From positions 5,952,001 to 6,016,000 of the forward strand of contig JAPFFF010000007.1 of assembly GCA_039105265.1 (NCBI GenBank): a stretch of DNA of 64,000 nt, read 5' to 3'. This DNA is from Tritrichomonas musculus. Its lineage: Eukaryota > Parabasalia > Tritrichomonadida > Tritrichomonadidae. Shown here in pieces: positions 8,122 to 17,660 of this stretch. The notes below the pieces were generated by a model. It was not told the DNA's origin. It searched no databases and saw only the letters and a program-made list of their open reading frames with translations. Positions within the stretch are counted from its first letter, which is position 1, and each line of letters opens with the position of its first letter. The translations under genes were made by a program, and so were the position numbers.

Positions 8122-11100
8122 AGACATGTATTACATTTGAATGAATGAGGTTGTGATTGTATCAAATAACAATCATTTGACAATTTACATCCATTGCGAT
8201 AAGTATCGGATGCTATCAATTGAAAGGCTTTATTTTTATCAACAATTCTGACTTTATTAAAGTTCTCTGAATTCATACCGTCATATCCGTAAGATCCGTT
8301 CATGCTAATCTTGTAAAACTTTTCATTTCCGTGTGCCTTTCCCGACAATATATCTTGACGCTTCTTCATAAACTCACAAACAAATTGATTGAATCCGTCA
8401 TGAGCTTCATATAAACTTAAGCTCTTAATGTCATCAACAATAAGTCCGTGGTCAATTAAAAACCATAAAAGGTAATTCGAGAACGTCATAAATGTACCGC
8501 ATGTATCAAGCAACATTGTCAGCTTTCTTGTTTCTTTATCTGCTGAATTCAGTTTATTGTCTTTCATATATTTGTACATATAGCTTCCAATCGTTTGCTC
8601 ATCATTCATTATATTGATGTTTCTAAACACAGGGGGAAAGTTAATCAAATCATTGATTTTATTCTTTGGACATCTTAATTTGACTTCAGCTTTGAATATA
8701 AACTCAGGGTTTGCATCAAATCGCTTCTTTGATTGAATGATATTCATTGCAGCATTAAATACCTTTTCATTCTTGTTTCCTTGTTCATCATAAACATCAA
8801 AGCGTTTTATAAATGAACCAGGCATGTACATGATTCCTCCGTGATAAGGATTAAATGAATGTTTTACTGAACTGAATGATGAAGGATACAATGAATTGAA
8901 ATCAATACCAGCAACGTGTGAAACTATGTTTGAAGTGTCATAGCTAATGATTCTGTCATTGACAGCATCATATTTGAGTTTATTGATTAATGTTTGACCT
9001 CTGATGTTCACTCGATGAAGAACATTTGATAATCCTCCCGTTATATTCTCTCGCAAGTTGTAGTATTCTTTTTCATCAGTTATGAGTGTTGGCAGATGAT
9101 GGAGCTTGCAGAATTTCTTCAATTGTATTTTAGTTCTTGTTATCTTGTCATCATCACGTTGTCTCAAACGATTACATTCAGCACAAGCCAACAAACAGTT
9201 ATCAATTTGATGACCTTTGTTGTTATCTATTCTGTCTAGTGTTGGTTTGTTGGTATGAGTAAAGTGTTCACCACACAAATGACATTTACCTGTTTCATTT
9301 GAATTGTACAATTTCATGAAAGCATCAAAATCTTTTTCACTAACACATTTTGATATATCTCGCTGATTTTGGTTCATCTTGTTGTGTTTCTCATCTTGCT
9401 TTCTATAGTTATCACATTTATTTAACCACCATTTGATATCAGGCTTAAATGTATTTGATTTGTTGATGATTTCATAGTCGTTCTTCGGGTTGAAATCTTT
9501 GTAAGCAAGAGCATATTTGATACATGAAGCATTCTTTGATAACGAAAGATTGCTAATCAAATCAACTTTATATTCAGCATTCATTTGAATAAGGTTGTCA
9601 ATAGGTTTAATCATCATTTCAACATCATTGTCATTGTATGATAACAGGTAATCCCAACGTGTTGGAAACCTCTTTGAATCAATCAAATACTCTTCATAAT
9701 CAGCTTTTGTTAATGGATTCTTTTGATTGAAATAACTGTAAAAGTCTTCATATTCAAATGGTTCACTCTTTGACAACACTTCATTATAATTTTCACTGTT
9801 GATTGCTTCATAAGGAAAGACACCTTTCGAACTGTTAGATATACCGCCAAAATCGATTCCAAACTGTTTGAGTGTTCCTCCAGCAACAAATGCTTGTGCG
9901 TCAATGAACCTCAATCGAATAGGGTACTTTGATGACTTCAATATGAATTGTTTCAATGATGTAGCAGTTCCAATCATTCCACTATCGATAGACCAATGAT
10001 TTTTAATCAATTGCTCTTTGAATAAGTTTGAATCAAATCGTGATGAATTAAAACCGAACACTGTTATTGTTTTCAATGATGAATCTATTTTATTGAGTTC
10101 TTCTTCTGATTTATCTTTAATGAATGATTTTAAATGGTTCAACTTATCAACATACACATCACATCCAACAACAAATAACCAGTCAATCCATTTGGCAATG
10201 AATTCATTTGTTCGTATGTCAAAGTTCTTTGTTATCAAACCTTTATCAAGTTTCACACATGATGAAACACTCAAAGGAATCAATCGAGAATTGATAACTG
10301 ATTTATCACTGACTTTCTTTTCAATCTTTTGCTCCATTGTTTCAAAATCATAAGTGATATAATGAATAGTTGGCTTCCATTCAAGTTCATATGAAAGACA
10401 ATATAAATAAACAGGATTGTTTAAAATGTGTGGACAATATGGCAAAGCTTCTCGTGAAGGAATGAAATCCTTTTTGAATTTACCATCACATTTATCTACA
10501 TGTCTGTTGAATCTGTCAATATTGTGATTTCCTTTGTGAATGTATGAACCACAATGAGGACAAATATGAATATTTGTTAATGCTTCAGCGTTGATGATGT
10601 ACATTATGTGAAGTATCTTATCCTTTGAATACAAGAGAGCTGAAAACGTTTTTGTTTCATCATCGACGTTATGCCATTGATCCTGTAAATCGAAAAAGCC
10701 TTTTTTATCTGTTTCAGTTTGGTTGTATTCATAGATGTTGACATTAATGTTATGCTTCTTTGCTGATTCTTTCATTTCTTCAATCGTGATACCTTTGAAT
10801 GAGTTGATGAATTGATTTGCTGCTTTTGTAGGTTTAGTTGAATAAGTTATTCCATGGTCTTCACATAATATTTTCTTTGCAGCTTTGGTTCTGTTAGCTG
10901 TATTATATTTTGTTTTCTTTTCATCTTTGTTTTGATTTGTTAGTTCAGGAAACAAACAACAAGCAAGGAAACGATACCAACAAAGGCAATCATCAACGTT
11001 ATCAATAATGATATATTTATTTTTGCCAAAGAATTCTGAAACTTCATCAATCTTACCTGTTATCTTAACGACTCGTGAGATTGTAAACGAAACAGACCAA

Positions 11101-12080
11101 ACGATACATAATTTGATGTTTGAAGTAGTGGTTTCATATTCATGAATCTTTGATTCAATATACAGTTTAACTTTATCAATATCTTTACTCTCTCTAACTA
11201 TTATTGGAATTGATGATTTATAGTTTTTCCATTTGATATCACTTGCTTCATATGTATATCTTTCGTTTTCATTCTTTGGTGGTATTTCAAATATACCAGT
11301 CAATTGAAAATATATTTTGAACGGTTTCACTTCTTGTTTAAATACTGTTTCAGTTAAATATTCATTGATGTCTTCAATTGATGATACACCGTTTTTGTAA
11401 TATATTTTAATCGGTTCTTTACTGTCTTCATCTAATCGTTCAACCTTTTCACTATCATTTGGGAACTGGTCAATAAAATGACTACATGCTTCTACTGCTT
11501 CATCAAAGTTCTCAGGTTCATTGATTATGAAATATGAATTATGTTTTGAATGAACACCTTTATAGCCAAACTTTTTGAGGTATTCAATTAATTCAGCATT
11601 TTCATTGTTAAATCGAATGTCTTCATATCGTTGAGGTTGTTTGTTTGTCTTTGGCGGTAATGGTCTTAATAATATATTTTCAGATTTAATTAATTGAAGG
11701 GCTTTGTTGAGTGCATCATGAGCTATTTTAATACTGACCTCGATTTGTTTTTCTTTTTGTTTTTGTTCATCATCTTGTTCTTCTTCTTCAAATTGTTCCT
11801 CCTCTTCTTCTTCCTCCTCTTCTTCTTGTTCTTCTGCTTCTCTTTTCATTCTATTAACGAAATCTAATATTGATATGTCATCTATTCTATTACCTTCATG
11901 TTCTCTAAAACCAAATGAAGTTAGATAATTTTCTAAGATTGACTTGAAATGTTTTACATCATAATCACTAGGTTTAGATGTTGACAAACGAGGTTTTAAT
12001 TGAAGTTCATTATTGATATACCTAATTTGTTCAATAACAAATGATTTGGTATCTTTTCTATAGTAATAACGAGAACTCAT
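8055..12080 (-). CDS. Maverick protein-primed family B DNA polymerase (partial)
   Basis: The frame contains the three exonuclease motifs (YDFETMEQ, GFNSSRFDSNLF, YNDNDVEMM), the polymerase motif A (DFNSLYPSSF) and motif B (KISMNGSYGYDG). It also has an embedded HNH-like Cys/His block (CHLCGEHF...DRIDNNKGH...CAECN), an N-terminal Glu-rich tract and a Cys/His cluster (CPHCG...). Element 2 carries a longer version at 39,092-43,681. The element is broken and this gene is only partly represented. In this family the polymerase replicates the element from a protein primer at its ends. Confidence 0.85.
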   Translation of the reverse strand: MSSRYYYRKDTKSFVIEQIRYINNELQLKPRLSTSKPSDYDVKHFKSILENYLTSFGFREHEGNRIDDISILDFVNRMKREAEEQEEEEEEEEEEQFEEEEQDDEQKQKEKQIEVSIKIAHDALNKALQLIKSENILLRPLPPKTNKQPQRYEDIRFNNENAELIEYLKKFGYKGVHSKHNSYFIINEPENFDEAVEACSHFIDQFPNDSEKVERLDEDSKEPIKIYYKNGVSSIEDINEYLTETVFKQEVKPFKIYFQLTGIFEIPPKNENERYTYEASDIKWKNYKSSIPIIVRESKDIDKVKLYIESKIHEYETTTSNIKLCIVWSVSFTISRVVKITGKIDEVSEFFGKNKYIIIDNVDDCLCWYRFLACCLFPELTNQNKDEKKTKYNTANRTKAAKKILCEDHGITYSTKPTKAANQFINSFKGITIEEMKESAKKHNINVNIYEYNQTETDKKGFFDLQDQWHNVDDETKTFSALLYSKDKILHIMYIINAEALTNIHICPHCGSYIHKGNHNIDRFNRHVDKCDGKFKKDFIPSREALPYCPHILNNPVYLYCLSYELEWKPTIHYITYDFETMEQKIEKKVSDKSVINSRLIPLSVSSCVKLDKGLITKNFDIRTNEFIAKWIDWLFVVGCDVYVDKLNHLKSFIKDKSEEELNKIDSSLKTITVFGFNSSRFDSNLFKEQLIKNHWSIDSGMIGTATSLKQFILKSSKYPIRLRFIDAQAFVAGGTLKQFGIDFGGISNSSKGVFPYEAINSENYNEVLSKSEPFEYEDFYSYFNQKNPLTKADYEEYLIDSKRFPTRWDYLLSYNDNDVEMMIKPIDNLIQMNAEYKVDLISNLSLSKNASCIKYALAYKDFNPKNDYEIINKSNTFKPDIKWWLNKCDNYRKQDEKHNKMNQNQRDISKCVSEKDFDAFMKLYNSNETGKCHLCGEHFTHTNKPTLDRIDNNKGHQIDNCLLACAECNRLRQRDDDKITRTKIQLKKFCKLHHLPTLITDEKEYYNLRENITGGLSNVLHRVNIRGQTLINKLKYDAVNDRIISYDTSNIVSHVAGIDFNSLYPSSFSSVKHSFNPYHGGIMYMPGSFIKRFDVYDEQGNKNEKVFNAAMNIIQSKKRFDANPEFIFKAEVKLRCPKNKINDLINFPPVFRNINIMNDEQTIGSYMYKYMKDNKLNSADKETRKLTMLLDTCGTFMTFSNYLLWFLIDHGLIVDDIKSLSLYEAHDGFNQFVCEFMKKRQDILSGKAHGNEKFYKISMNGSYGYDGMNSENFNKVRIVDKNKAFQLIASDTYRNGCKLSNDCYLIQSQPHSFKCNTCLQESFWTLDNAKYIERSVAISS

Positions 12081-12172
12081 TTATGATATAATTAAAAAAT
12101 CAAATTATTTGAATTTTGAAAAAATGTTAAATCAAAAAATTTATTTTTTTTTGAGTTTTTTATTTCATTGAA

Positions 12173-12523
12173 ATGTCTGAGTTAAGAGAAATAATAAAAC
12201 ACATTGAAGAAATACATAAATTACTTTTGATATTAGAATCAAAACAAGAAGTATGTGAAGAAGAAGAAACAAATGAAGAAACAAATACAGAAGCAAACCA
12301 TAAAAGAGCACGTTCAATATTCAATTCATCAAAGTTCTTGAACAAGGATGAACGTGAAAAAGTTATACAATTTTTGGATGATAAAGTAATGAATGATATA
12401 AATAAGTTGCCAGCACACAAAAGGTGTTCATATACACAAAACTTATTGAAAGACAAATTGAAGTTAAATGTATCATCATATATGATTAACAGATTATTGG
12501 CATTTAAGAACAACAAAGAATAA
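12173..12523 (+). CDS. Maverick acidic/helical protein, 116 residues
   Basis: An acidic N-terminal tract (EEEETNEETN) is followed by a helical domain with FLDDKVMNDINKLPAHKR and a basic tail. It is conserved in element 2 at 38,649-38,999 with few changes. Its start lies 92 bp from the divergent polymerase start, so the two genes share an upstream region. No family is recognised. Confidence 0.55.
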   Translation: MSELREIIKHIEEIHKLLLILESKQEVCEEEETNEETNTEANHKRARSIFNSSKFLNKDEREKVIQFLDDKVMNDINKLPAHKRCSYTQNLLKDKLKLNVSSYMINRLLAFKNNKE

Positions 12524-12561
12524 AAATATCATTTAATTAATTTATTTATTTTTGGTTTAAA

Positions 12562-12807
12562 ATGAATAGTGCAATTAAAGGTTTGAGTTGTGATACATCA
12601 GCTTTACACGCTCAGTTTCGAATAGTTAAAGACAAGATATTCAATGAATGTATGAATTCTGAAGATGATGCATTAAGCGAGAAGTTTGATAAAATGATTC
12701 ATATATTGTCGATATATAAACAACTATTTAATGATATTGAATCGATTAAAATACAATTAAGAGCTATTGATGAACGTATCAAATCAGCTGAACAAATGAC
12801 TTTGTAA
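12562..12807 (+). CDS. Maverick helical protein, 81 residues
   Basis: A small helical protein (MNSAIKGLSCDTSALHAQFR at the N-terminus), nearly identical to 38,365-38,610 in element 2. It lies 38 bp after the 116-residue gene on the same strand and 48 bp before the next, giving a compact same-strand run. The function is unknown. Confidence 0.5.
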   Translation: MNSAIKGLSCDTSALHAQFRIVKDKIFNECMNSEDDALSEKFDKMIHILSIYKQLFNDIESIKIQLRAIDERIKSAEQMTL

Positions 12808-12855
12808 ATGAATCATTGAATGACTCATCATTAATGTTGTTTTATTTTTATTCAA

Positions 12856-13431
12856 ATGTCTTTAAACCGTGCACGTATTCTTTCCAGTGAGAACGATGCA
12901 TCAGTTAAGCAGGAACAATCAACCAGTATTAATATAAACATCAAACCAAAGCAACCACAACCAGTTGAATATCCATCAGTTCAACCATTACCACAATCAT
13001 CTCAAGCCACAAATTTTACTATACCTCAGATGAATGGAGTATATCAATCACCGCAACCAACAAACAACGTTTCCCTAGAAAGAGGTATCAGTGATATAGG
13101 AGCTGATATAACAGAACTTGAAACCAAAAACAAATTCCTTGAGATATTGTTATCAATCTATGAAACAAATCCGATAAAAGTCAATGATTTATTGATTTGT
13201 CATTCAAATACATTAATGGAACTCATCAAATTACTAACACAAGCAGATAAAGTTGAATTAATTGTCAATGATGATTGTGCGTGTAATGGTTGCGTTTCTC
13301 GTTCCAAATATCTTTTAATTGATAGGATATTGGTGTACAAAAATAATGAATCAAATGACTTGAAATACAAATATAATAGCATTTATACCGAACTCATTAG
13401 ACACAACATTTCATTAAAAACATGTATTTAA
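12856..13431 (+). CDS. Maverick protein with Pro/Gln-rich N-terminus, 191 residues
   Basis: The N-terminal 75 residues are disordered (Pro, Gln, Ser and Asn rich). A helical domain follows, with a short Cys cluster (NDDCACNGCVSRSKYLLIDR) that could bind a metal. It is conserved in element 2 at 37,732-38,301. The order polymerase, three small genes, membrane peptide, ATPase is the same in both elements. No family is recognised. Confidence 0.5.
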   Translation: MSLNRARILSSENDASVKQEQSTSININIKPKQPQPVEYPSVQPLPQSSQATNFTIPQMNGVYQSPQPTNNVSLERGISDIGADITELETKNKFLEILLSIYETNPIKVNDLLICHSNTLMELIKLLTQADKVELIVNDDCACNGCVSRSKYLLIDRILVYKNNESNDLKYKYNSIYTELIRHNISLKTCI

Positions 13432-13441
13432 AAACTAATAA

Positions 13442-13573
13442 ATGATATATGAAATATTAGTTGTTTCATTATTAACAGGTTTATTTTTAGTGAAGATTGT
13501 TGAAGTATCTTTAATGATGCCTGACAAAGAACCAGAACTCAGTGAAGAGATAAGAACAAAAATGTATTCATGA
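13442..13573 (+). CDS. Maverick single-span membrane peptide, 43 residues
   Basis: This frame is too short for routine ORF lists but is conserved in element 2 (37,590-37,721, minus). It starts MIYEILVVSLLTGLFLVKIV, a clear transmembrane helix of about 20 residues, and continues into an acidic tail (PDKEPELSEEIR). It lies 10 bp after the 191-residue gene and 24 bp before the ATPase, on their strand. The opposite-strand frame of 61 codons is judged to be its shadow. Small one-span proteins of this kind occur in membrane-containing DNA viruses. The role here is inference. Confidence 0.5.
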   Translation: MIYEILVVSLLTGLFLVKIVEVSLMMPDKEPELSEEIRTKMYS

Positions 13574-13597
13574 AGAGCTTTAACGAAAACTAAAGAA

Positions 13598-14512
13598 ATG
13601 AAACGTTTCATGAAACCCACTCAGTTTAATTATAATGAGATTTTATTCTCTAGTGGTTCTGATTATGATGATGACCAAATGAGTTTTGCATTTGAATATG
13701 AATCATTCAAGCCAACAGTTAATGAAACAACATTTAATATTGATGACGAGATGAATAAAGCATATCAACGCAATGAATCAAAAATAAAGAATGAATCAAT
13801 CAGACCAATCGCAAACGGTATTTATTCATATTACAATTCATTGAACATACTCGTTGGTCAGCAAGGTAAAGGAAAGAGTCATATAATGCTACGAGATGTT
13901 ATTCAAATGTCTCGAATGAAGAACGCTGGCTTTCATTTAATTGTTTATGTATCACGAAACGGAACAATCAATGATGCAACATTCGAAAGCCAACGCGAAT
14001 TGATACAGCTACCAATAAAAACTGTTGCTGACAACAATGCTGAAGAATATCTTAAACAACTTGATTTATATAAAGAATTGTATAACAAATATTCATCAAC
14101 ACCAAAAATAGTAATCGATGAAAAGAAGTTAAACGATATGTTTGAGTTTCTTCATATCAATAAACTAGGTCAACCGAATAAACCGCTAAATACTATCATT
14201 CTTTGTGAAGACTTCTTGAAATCGAAACTAATTAAATCATCCTATTTTATCAATACCATCAGTCAGCTTCGACATAAGAATCTAATCATATTCGTTAACA
14301 TCCAGTTCTTCAAAGCTTTAACAACAGAATGGAAAAATAATGCAACATCATTCTTCATCTTTAGTGGTTATTCACGACAGAAACTCGGCTACATATATCA
14401 ACAAGTTCCATTTCCAATAGATTTCGAAGAGCTATGGAATCGATACAGAACAATGAAAGCACATCAATTCGTTTTAATCAATGTTCGAACTAATAACCTT
14501 TCATTCATCTAA
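13598..14512 (+). CDS. Maverick A32/FtsK-HerA-type packaging ATPase
   Basis: 304 residues with a Walker A motif near residue 85-92 (GQQGKGKS), followed by a long helix and a beta strand (LIVYVS). A Walker B strand ends in acidic residues (NTIILCEDF) near residue 198, and a Gln in QLRHKN follows, as in the A32 sensor region. It belongs to the genome-packaging ATPases of Mavericks and their viral relatives, which pump DNA into the capsid. It ends 12 bp inside the convergent 152-residue gene. The counterpart in element 2 is at 36,651-37,565. Confidence 0.8.
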   Translation: MKRFMKPTQFNYNEILFSSGSDYDDDQMSFAFEYESFKPTVNETTFNIDDEMNKAYQRNESKIKNESIRPIANGIYSYYNSLNILVGQQGKGKSHIMLRDVIQMSRMKNAGFHLIVYVSRNGTINDATFESQRELIQLPIKTVADNNAEEYLKQLDLYKELYNKYSSTPKIVIDEKKLNDMFEFLHINKLGQPNKPLNTIILCEDFLKSKLIKSSYFINTISQLRHKNLIIFVNIQFFKALTTEWKNNATSFFIFSGYSRQKLGYIYQQVPFPIDFEELWNRYRTMKAHQFVLINVRTNNLSFI

Positions 14513-14959
14513 TACAATTTGTTGTTGAACACCTACAAATAGTTGAGGTGTATTGATATTATATTTTTGTCTCATCTGTTCGATGAGTTCCTTTGTTTTC
14601 TTATCATTAACTTTCCTGATACTGTAATTATAATACTTGTAATCTTTAAATGATTGTTCTTCATTTGAACCTTCAACGAAGAACTCAATAGATGTTGTTG
14701 ATATCCTTCTTCTAACATTTGATGTTAATGTTATATATTCGAGCCCGAGTTCAACAATCTTATCATAATATAATCGTTTGAATTCATTATCTTTCTTCTT
14801 CAATGATATGTATATCACTTTAGCTTTATATGTAGCCTTTCCGCAAGGTATCGGGTATCTATCACACAATATTGAGAAATCACATTGTTTGAACTTCTCT
14901 GATTCATCTAACATTTCAATAAGTGAATTGATGTAATCATAAACTTTTGGCGTTGACAT
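14501..14959 (-). CDS. Maverick conserved protein, 152 residues
   Basis: A mixed alpha/beta protein (MSTPKVYDYINSLIEMLDES at the N-terminus, C-terminal QQQIVLDE) found next to a terminal repeat in both elements (36,193-36,648 in element 2), with a remnant in the old fragment at 4,051-4,251. No catalytic triad or metal site can be recognised. It occupies a place where a maturation protease might be expected, but I see no protease motif. Confidence 0.55.
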   Translation of the reverse strand: MSTPKVYDYINSLIEMLDESEKFKQCDFSILCDRYPIPCGKATYKAKVIYISLKKKDNEFKRLYYDKIVELGLEYITLTSNVRRRISTTSIEFFVEGSNEEQSFKDYKYYNYSIRKVNDKKTKELIEQMRQKYNINTPQLFVGVQQQIVLDE

Positions 14960-14991
14960 ATCTTTATCATGAAATTAAAAAAACAAAAAAT

Positions 14992-15482
14992 AAAAATAAA
15001 GTTCATCAACTTGAGAAAGAATTAAATGAATTGTCTAATAAATGAGTTCTTCAAGTTCAGCTATTAATTGTTCAGTACCGTTGAATTTCTGTAATTGCTT
15101 AATAAAGTGATTTATCTCTTTTAGTACTTCATCTATGATATCATCATTATCGTAGAGGTATTTTAATGCAGGTCTCCATCCTTTTAGCTTTTTGTTGATT
15201 CTATTAATGAGGATGCTTAATTGTTCCGCTTGGTTTGACATTTTATAAATTGCTGATAAAAAAATAAAAAATTTTTGAAAGTTCGATTTTTTGAGTTGTG
15301 TTATTTTTGGGAGTTTGTCAATTTATTCAAAATTTGTCTATGCCATTTTGTGAAAGTTTCGAGGGCTAATTTTGAAAAAGTGGTGATTTTTTGAGTCATG
15401 GGGCTGAGGTTTGGGGTCTGTAAACCCTATGACAAGAGGGTCATTTTTATCTGACCTCCCAAATGCACACACATATACTACT
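14992..15482 (-). repeat. Element 1 right terminal inverted repeat
   Basis: Reverse complement of 5,315-5,805, ending ...CATATACTACT. It is followed directly by the target duplication ATCGAG at 15,483-15,488. It includes the second copy of the terminal-repeat gene. Confidence 0.92.
15035..15241 (-). CDS. Maverick terminal-repeat protein, second copy
   Basis: Same 68-residue product as 5,556-5,762, in the mirror-image position. Identity of the two copies follows from the identity of the two terminal repeats. No known domain. Confidence 0.55.
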   Translation of the reverse strand: MSNQAEQLSILINRINKKLKGWRPALKYLYDNDDIIDEVLKEINHFIKQLQKFNGTEQLIAELEELIY

Positions 15483-15488
15483 ATCGAG

Positions 15489-16440
15489 GTTAAAAATAAT
15501 TCGAAATAAGATACCAAATTCGAAAAAAAAAAAAAAAAACTAACAGACTTTTTTTCTTGCAAGAAACTTATTAATCTTGTTGTCATCATCATGAGCAAAT
15601 TCAAGTTCAAAACATGACACATTTGGTGTTAGAACTTTAATGAAGTGTTCAAAATAATGTAGTTTTTGAGCATGTTATAATCAATGAGCTATTAATAAAA
15701 TAATGCATTATTTGAATGTAAATTTTCCAGTAAAGACACTGAAAAAACTAGAAGTTAGAATGAGTAAAAAACAAAAAATTCAATGTATACAGTATCCTTG
15801 GTTTCACTAATCTACGTCAAGGGTGTTTTTTCGTTGGACTCAACGAAATGAACGGATCTCAACGAATAGGTGAAAGTTGAGATATCTTTGAAAAAAAGCA
15901 TTTATTCAACATAGAATTTCATTTTTTGAATGTATTTTTAAAATTTCCGTATTTTTTAAATATATCTTTGAAGAGATGATCAAAACAAAGTTAATGTTTT
16001 GAACGATAACGGTTTAAACAGTACCTCGTTAAAGAATTTTATCAAAGTTGAATATCACTGCTCATAAATCTCAAATTGCGCAAAAAACAATAACAAATTT
16101 AAAATGGGTAATGGAAGTACTCCTTTCATGGTATAAAAAATTGACCAAAACGTTCAATCATTCAAAGGGGAATGAACAATTGTTCTTTTTTCGAATGCAA
16201 CTTTTTGAATATAATGAAAACAAACTTTTTATATGAAACCATTCAAAAAGTATAGAATAAAATTTACAATTTTGAAAGCAATTATTATAAATTTTTAATC
16301 CGTTTATCTCAATTTCTTCCTCATAAAAACCAATATATTAAATTAAAAATAATATTTATCAATATAAGATAAAAGGATCCCTAATTTTGAGGGTTCACCC
16401 TTTAATTGATTGTCATGAATTGAATCACTAAATTTTATTG
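15489..16440. other. AT-rich spacer without a recognised gene
   Basis: Contains an A/T homopolymer (about 15,522-15,539) and AT-rich sequence. A short internal similarity 'caacgaaatgaacggatctcaacga' is seen near 15,840. Short open frames look random. It is the upstream region of the Rab gene. Confidence 0.5.
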
Positions 16441-16452
16441 AATCTTGTATCG

Positions 16453-16457
16453 TCATT
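16453..16457 (+). promoter_or_regulatory. TCATT initiator-like element of the Rab gene
   Basis: The motif TCATTA lies 10 nt (A+1 at 16,455) before the ATG at 16,465. In trichomonads the core promoter initiator is TCA(+1)Py(T/A) placed a few to about 20 nt before the start codon. The match supports 16,465 as the start, but the motif is short and frequent by chance. Confidence 0.4.
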
Positions 16458-16464
16458 ACTTTTA

Positions 16465-17112
16465 ATGCTATTAGAAGACTCCAAAATCACATTTCGCACT
16501 GTCACAATCGGTGATTCGTCAGTTGGAAAAACTTGCATAGTTAATCGCTTCATTAGTGATAATTTTGATCCAAATCAAACAAATACAATAGGTTCATTAT
16601 TCAAAACATATTCAACAAAGCGCGATGGTCGCGATATTGAACTTCATCTTTTTGATACCGCAGGACAAGAGCAATATAGGGCAATTGGATCAGCTTATTT
16701 CCGTAGTGCAGCAGCAGCATTAATTGTTTATGATATTTCTAATCGTCAAAGCTTTTTAAATTGCGATGAATGGCTCAGATCATTTAGAGAAGCTAGTCCA
16801 GACCAATCTCTTGTATTTCTTATTGGGAATAAACTTGACATGGACAAAACTGTCAATTCTGAAAGTGATAATTCAACCATATCATTAAGAGAAGTACAGA
16901 AAAGTGAAGGTGAAGAATGGGCTCAAAAAAACAAATGTGTTCGCTTTTTTGAAACTTCGGCCAAAACTGGAGAAAATGTTAATAAACTTTTTGAGGAAGT
17001 TATATCAGAACTTTATAAAAATAATGTGTTAGAATCACCTCAAGTACTTAATACACTTCATATACAGGATAATTCGAATCAGCAAGATACAAATCAAAAA
17101 TCCTGTTGTTAA
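16465..17112 (+). CDS. Rab-family small GTPase
   Basis: 215 residues from the ATG at 16,465. The longer open frame upstream has no ATG. The P-loop GDSSVGKT is at residues 16-23, the switch I region follows with NTIGSLFKTY, and then the DTAGQEQY switch II motif, the NKLD guanine-specificity motif and ETSAK. The C-terminus ends KSCC, a double-cysteine geranylgeranylation signal. Rab proteins cycle between GTP and GDP on membranes and direct vesicle traffic. All nucleotide-binding motifs are intact. The subfamily cannot be settled by eye; the organisation resembles endosomal/secretory Rabs. The 5-residue insert-like segment SESDN after NKLD is lineage specific. Confidence 0.93.
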   Translation: MLLEDSKITFRTVTIGDSSVGKTCIVNRFISDNFDPNQTNTIGSLFKTYSTKRDGRDIELHLFDTAGQEQYRAIGSAYFRSAAAALIVYDISNRQSFLNCDEWLRSFREASPDQSLVFLIGNKLDMDKTVNSESDNSTISLREVQKSEGEEWAQKNKCVRFFETSAKTGENVNKLFEEVISELYKNNVLESPQVLNTLHIQDNSNQQDTNQKSCC

Positions 17113-17520
17113 CTTTAATTCTTTCTGATTTTTTTGTATTAAACATATCTTATAAAAAAATCTCAATCTATTTTGTAGTTTTGTTTTTAAATTTTCTGTT
17201 GATAAGAGTAAATAATAATGCATCCATGCCCCGATTATGCTTTCAAATCTTTTTTAGAAATTTACATGCATTATTAGAATAATTATTATTTATTCATTCA
17301 CATATATATAAGAAAACTAAAAATAATATTTTGAAAATGATTAATTTGCATCATTATATGATTTAAAAAAACTCGATTTAATTATATAACAACAAAATAT
17401 TTATTATGATAAATAATATTAAATGAAATGCTATAAATATACCAAGATACAATTACTTAATTGTATAAACTTAAAAGACTGTTTTTCAATTCAAAATATA
17501 AAAAAAAGTCTTTTTGATAA
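17113..17520. other. AT-rich spacer
   Basis: Very AT-rich sequence between the Rab gene and the structured-RNA candidate. No reading frame or repeat worth naming is seen. Confidence 0.5.
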
Positions 17521-17660
17521 AGGTTCAACGGTTTGGCCTGTTATTAGAGATCAACGGCTATGAGAGAGTCAACTTGACTTCGTTGCTCCCTCCACATGAT
17601 CTCTAACAAATGGCACCGAAGCAGAACCGTCTGTGTTTTCACATCCGACTGTGACTTGCC
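17521..17660 (+). ncRNA. Candidate structured RNA, class unknown
   Basis: About 140 bp of balanced base composition stand out sharply in very AT-rich spacer. Three nested helices can be drawn by eye. The outer helix is ACGGTT (17,528-17,533) with AACCGT (17,625-17,630). The middle is a perfect 10-bp helix TTAGAGATCA (17,544-17,553) with TGATCTCTAA (17,597-17,606). The inner hairpin is GAGAGAG-CAAC (from 17,562) with GTTG-CTCCCTC (17,582-17,592). An ACA-containing tail follows. The single long hairpin with an internal loop and a downstream ACA (17,641) recalls an H/ACA guide RNA, but snRNA-like or other classes are possible. The strand is a guess from the ACA tail. No coding frame explains it. 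Confidence 0.5.

Larger units (their letters stand above)
5315..15482. mobile_element. Maverick/Polinton element 1, half-length derivative
   Basis: The element has 491-bp terminal inverted repeats that look identical, termini 5'-AG...CT-3', and is flanked by a perfect 6-bp direct repeat ATCGAG (5,309-5,314 and 15,483-15,488). A 6-bp target duplication and AG termini are Maverick hallmarks. Its order is that of element 2 read in the opposite direction, but it is 10.2 kb instead of 20.6 kb. It is broken by about one large internal loss, so only part of the capsid gene and part of the polymerase gene are present and the integrase, fibre, HNH and three other genes are absent. It is presumably non-autonomous. 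The identical terminal repeats and clean target duplication suggest a recent insertion. Confidence 0.93.

Noticed and set aside
10018-10353. 111-codon plus-strand frame inside the polymerase gene
   Set aside because: Opposite-strand shadow of a gene with clear polymerase motifs; the protein has no motif of its own.
12160-12516. 118-codon minus-strand frame (also 38,656-39,012 in element 2)
   Set aside because: Antisense shadow of the 116-residue Maverick protein; Ser/Phe-rich as expected for the complement of an acidic gene.
13435-13620. 61-codon frame on the strand opposite the membrane peptide (also 37,543-37,728)
   Set aside because: The opposite frame gives a better protein with a transmembrane helix and regular spacing to its neighbours; the 61-codon frame overlaps the ATPase start.
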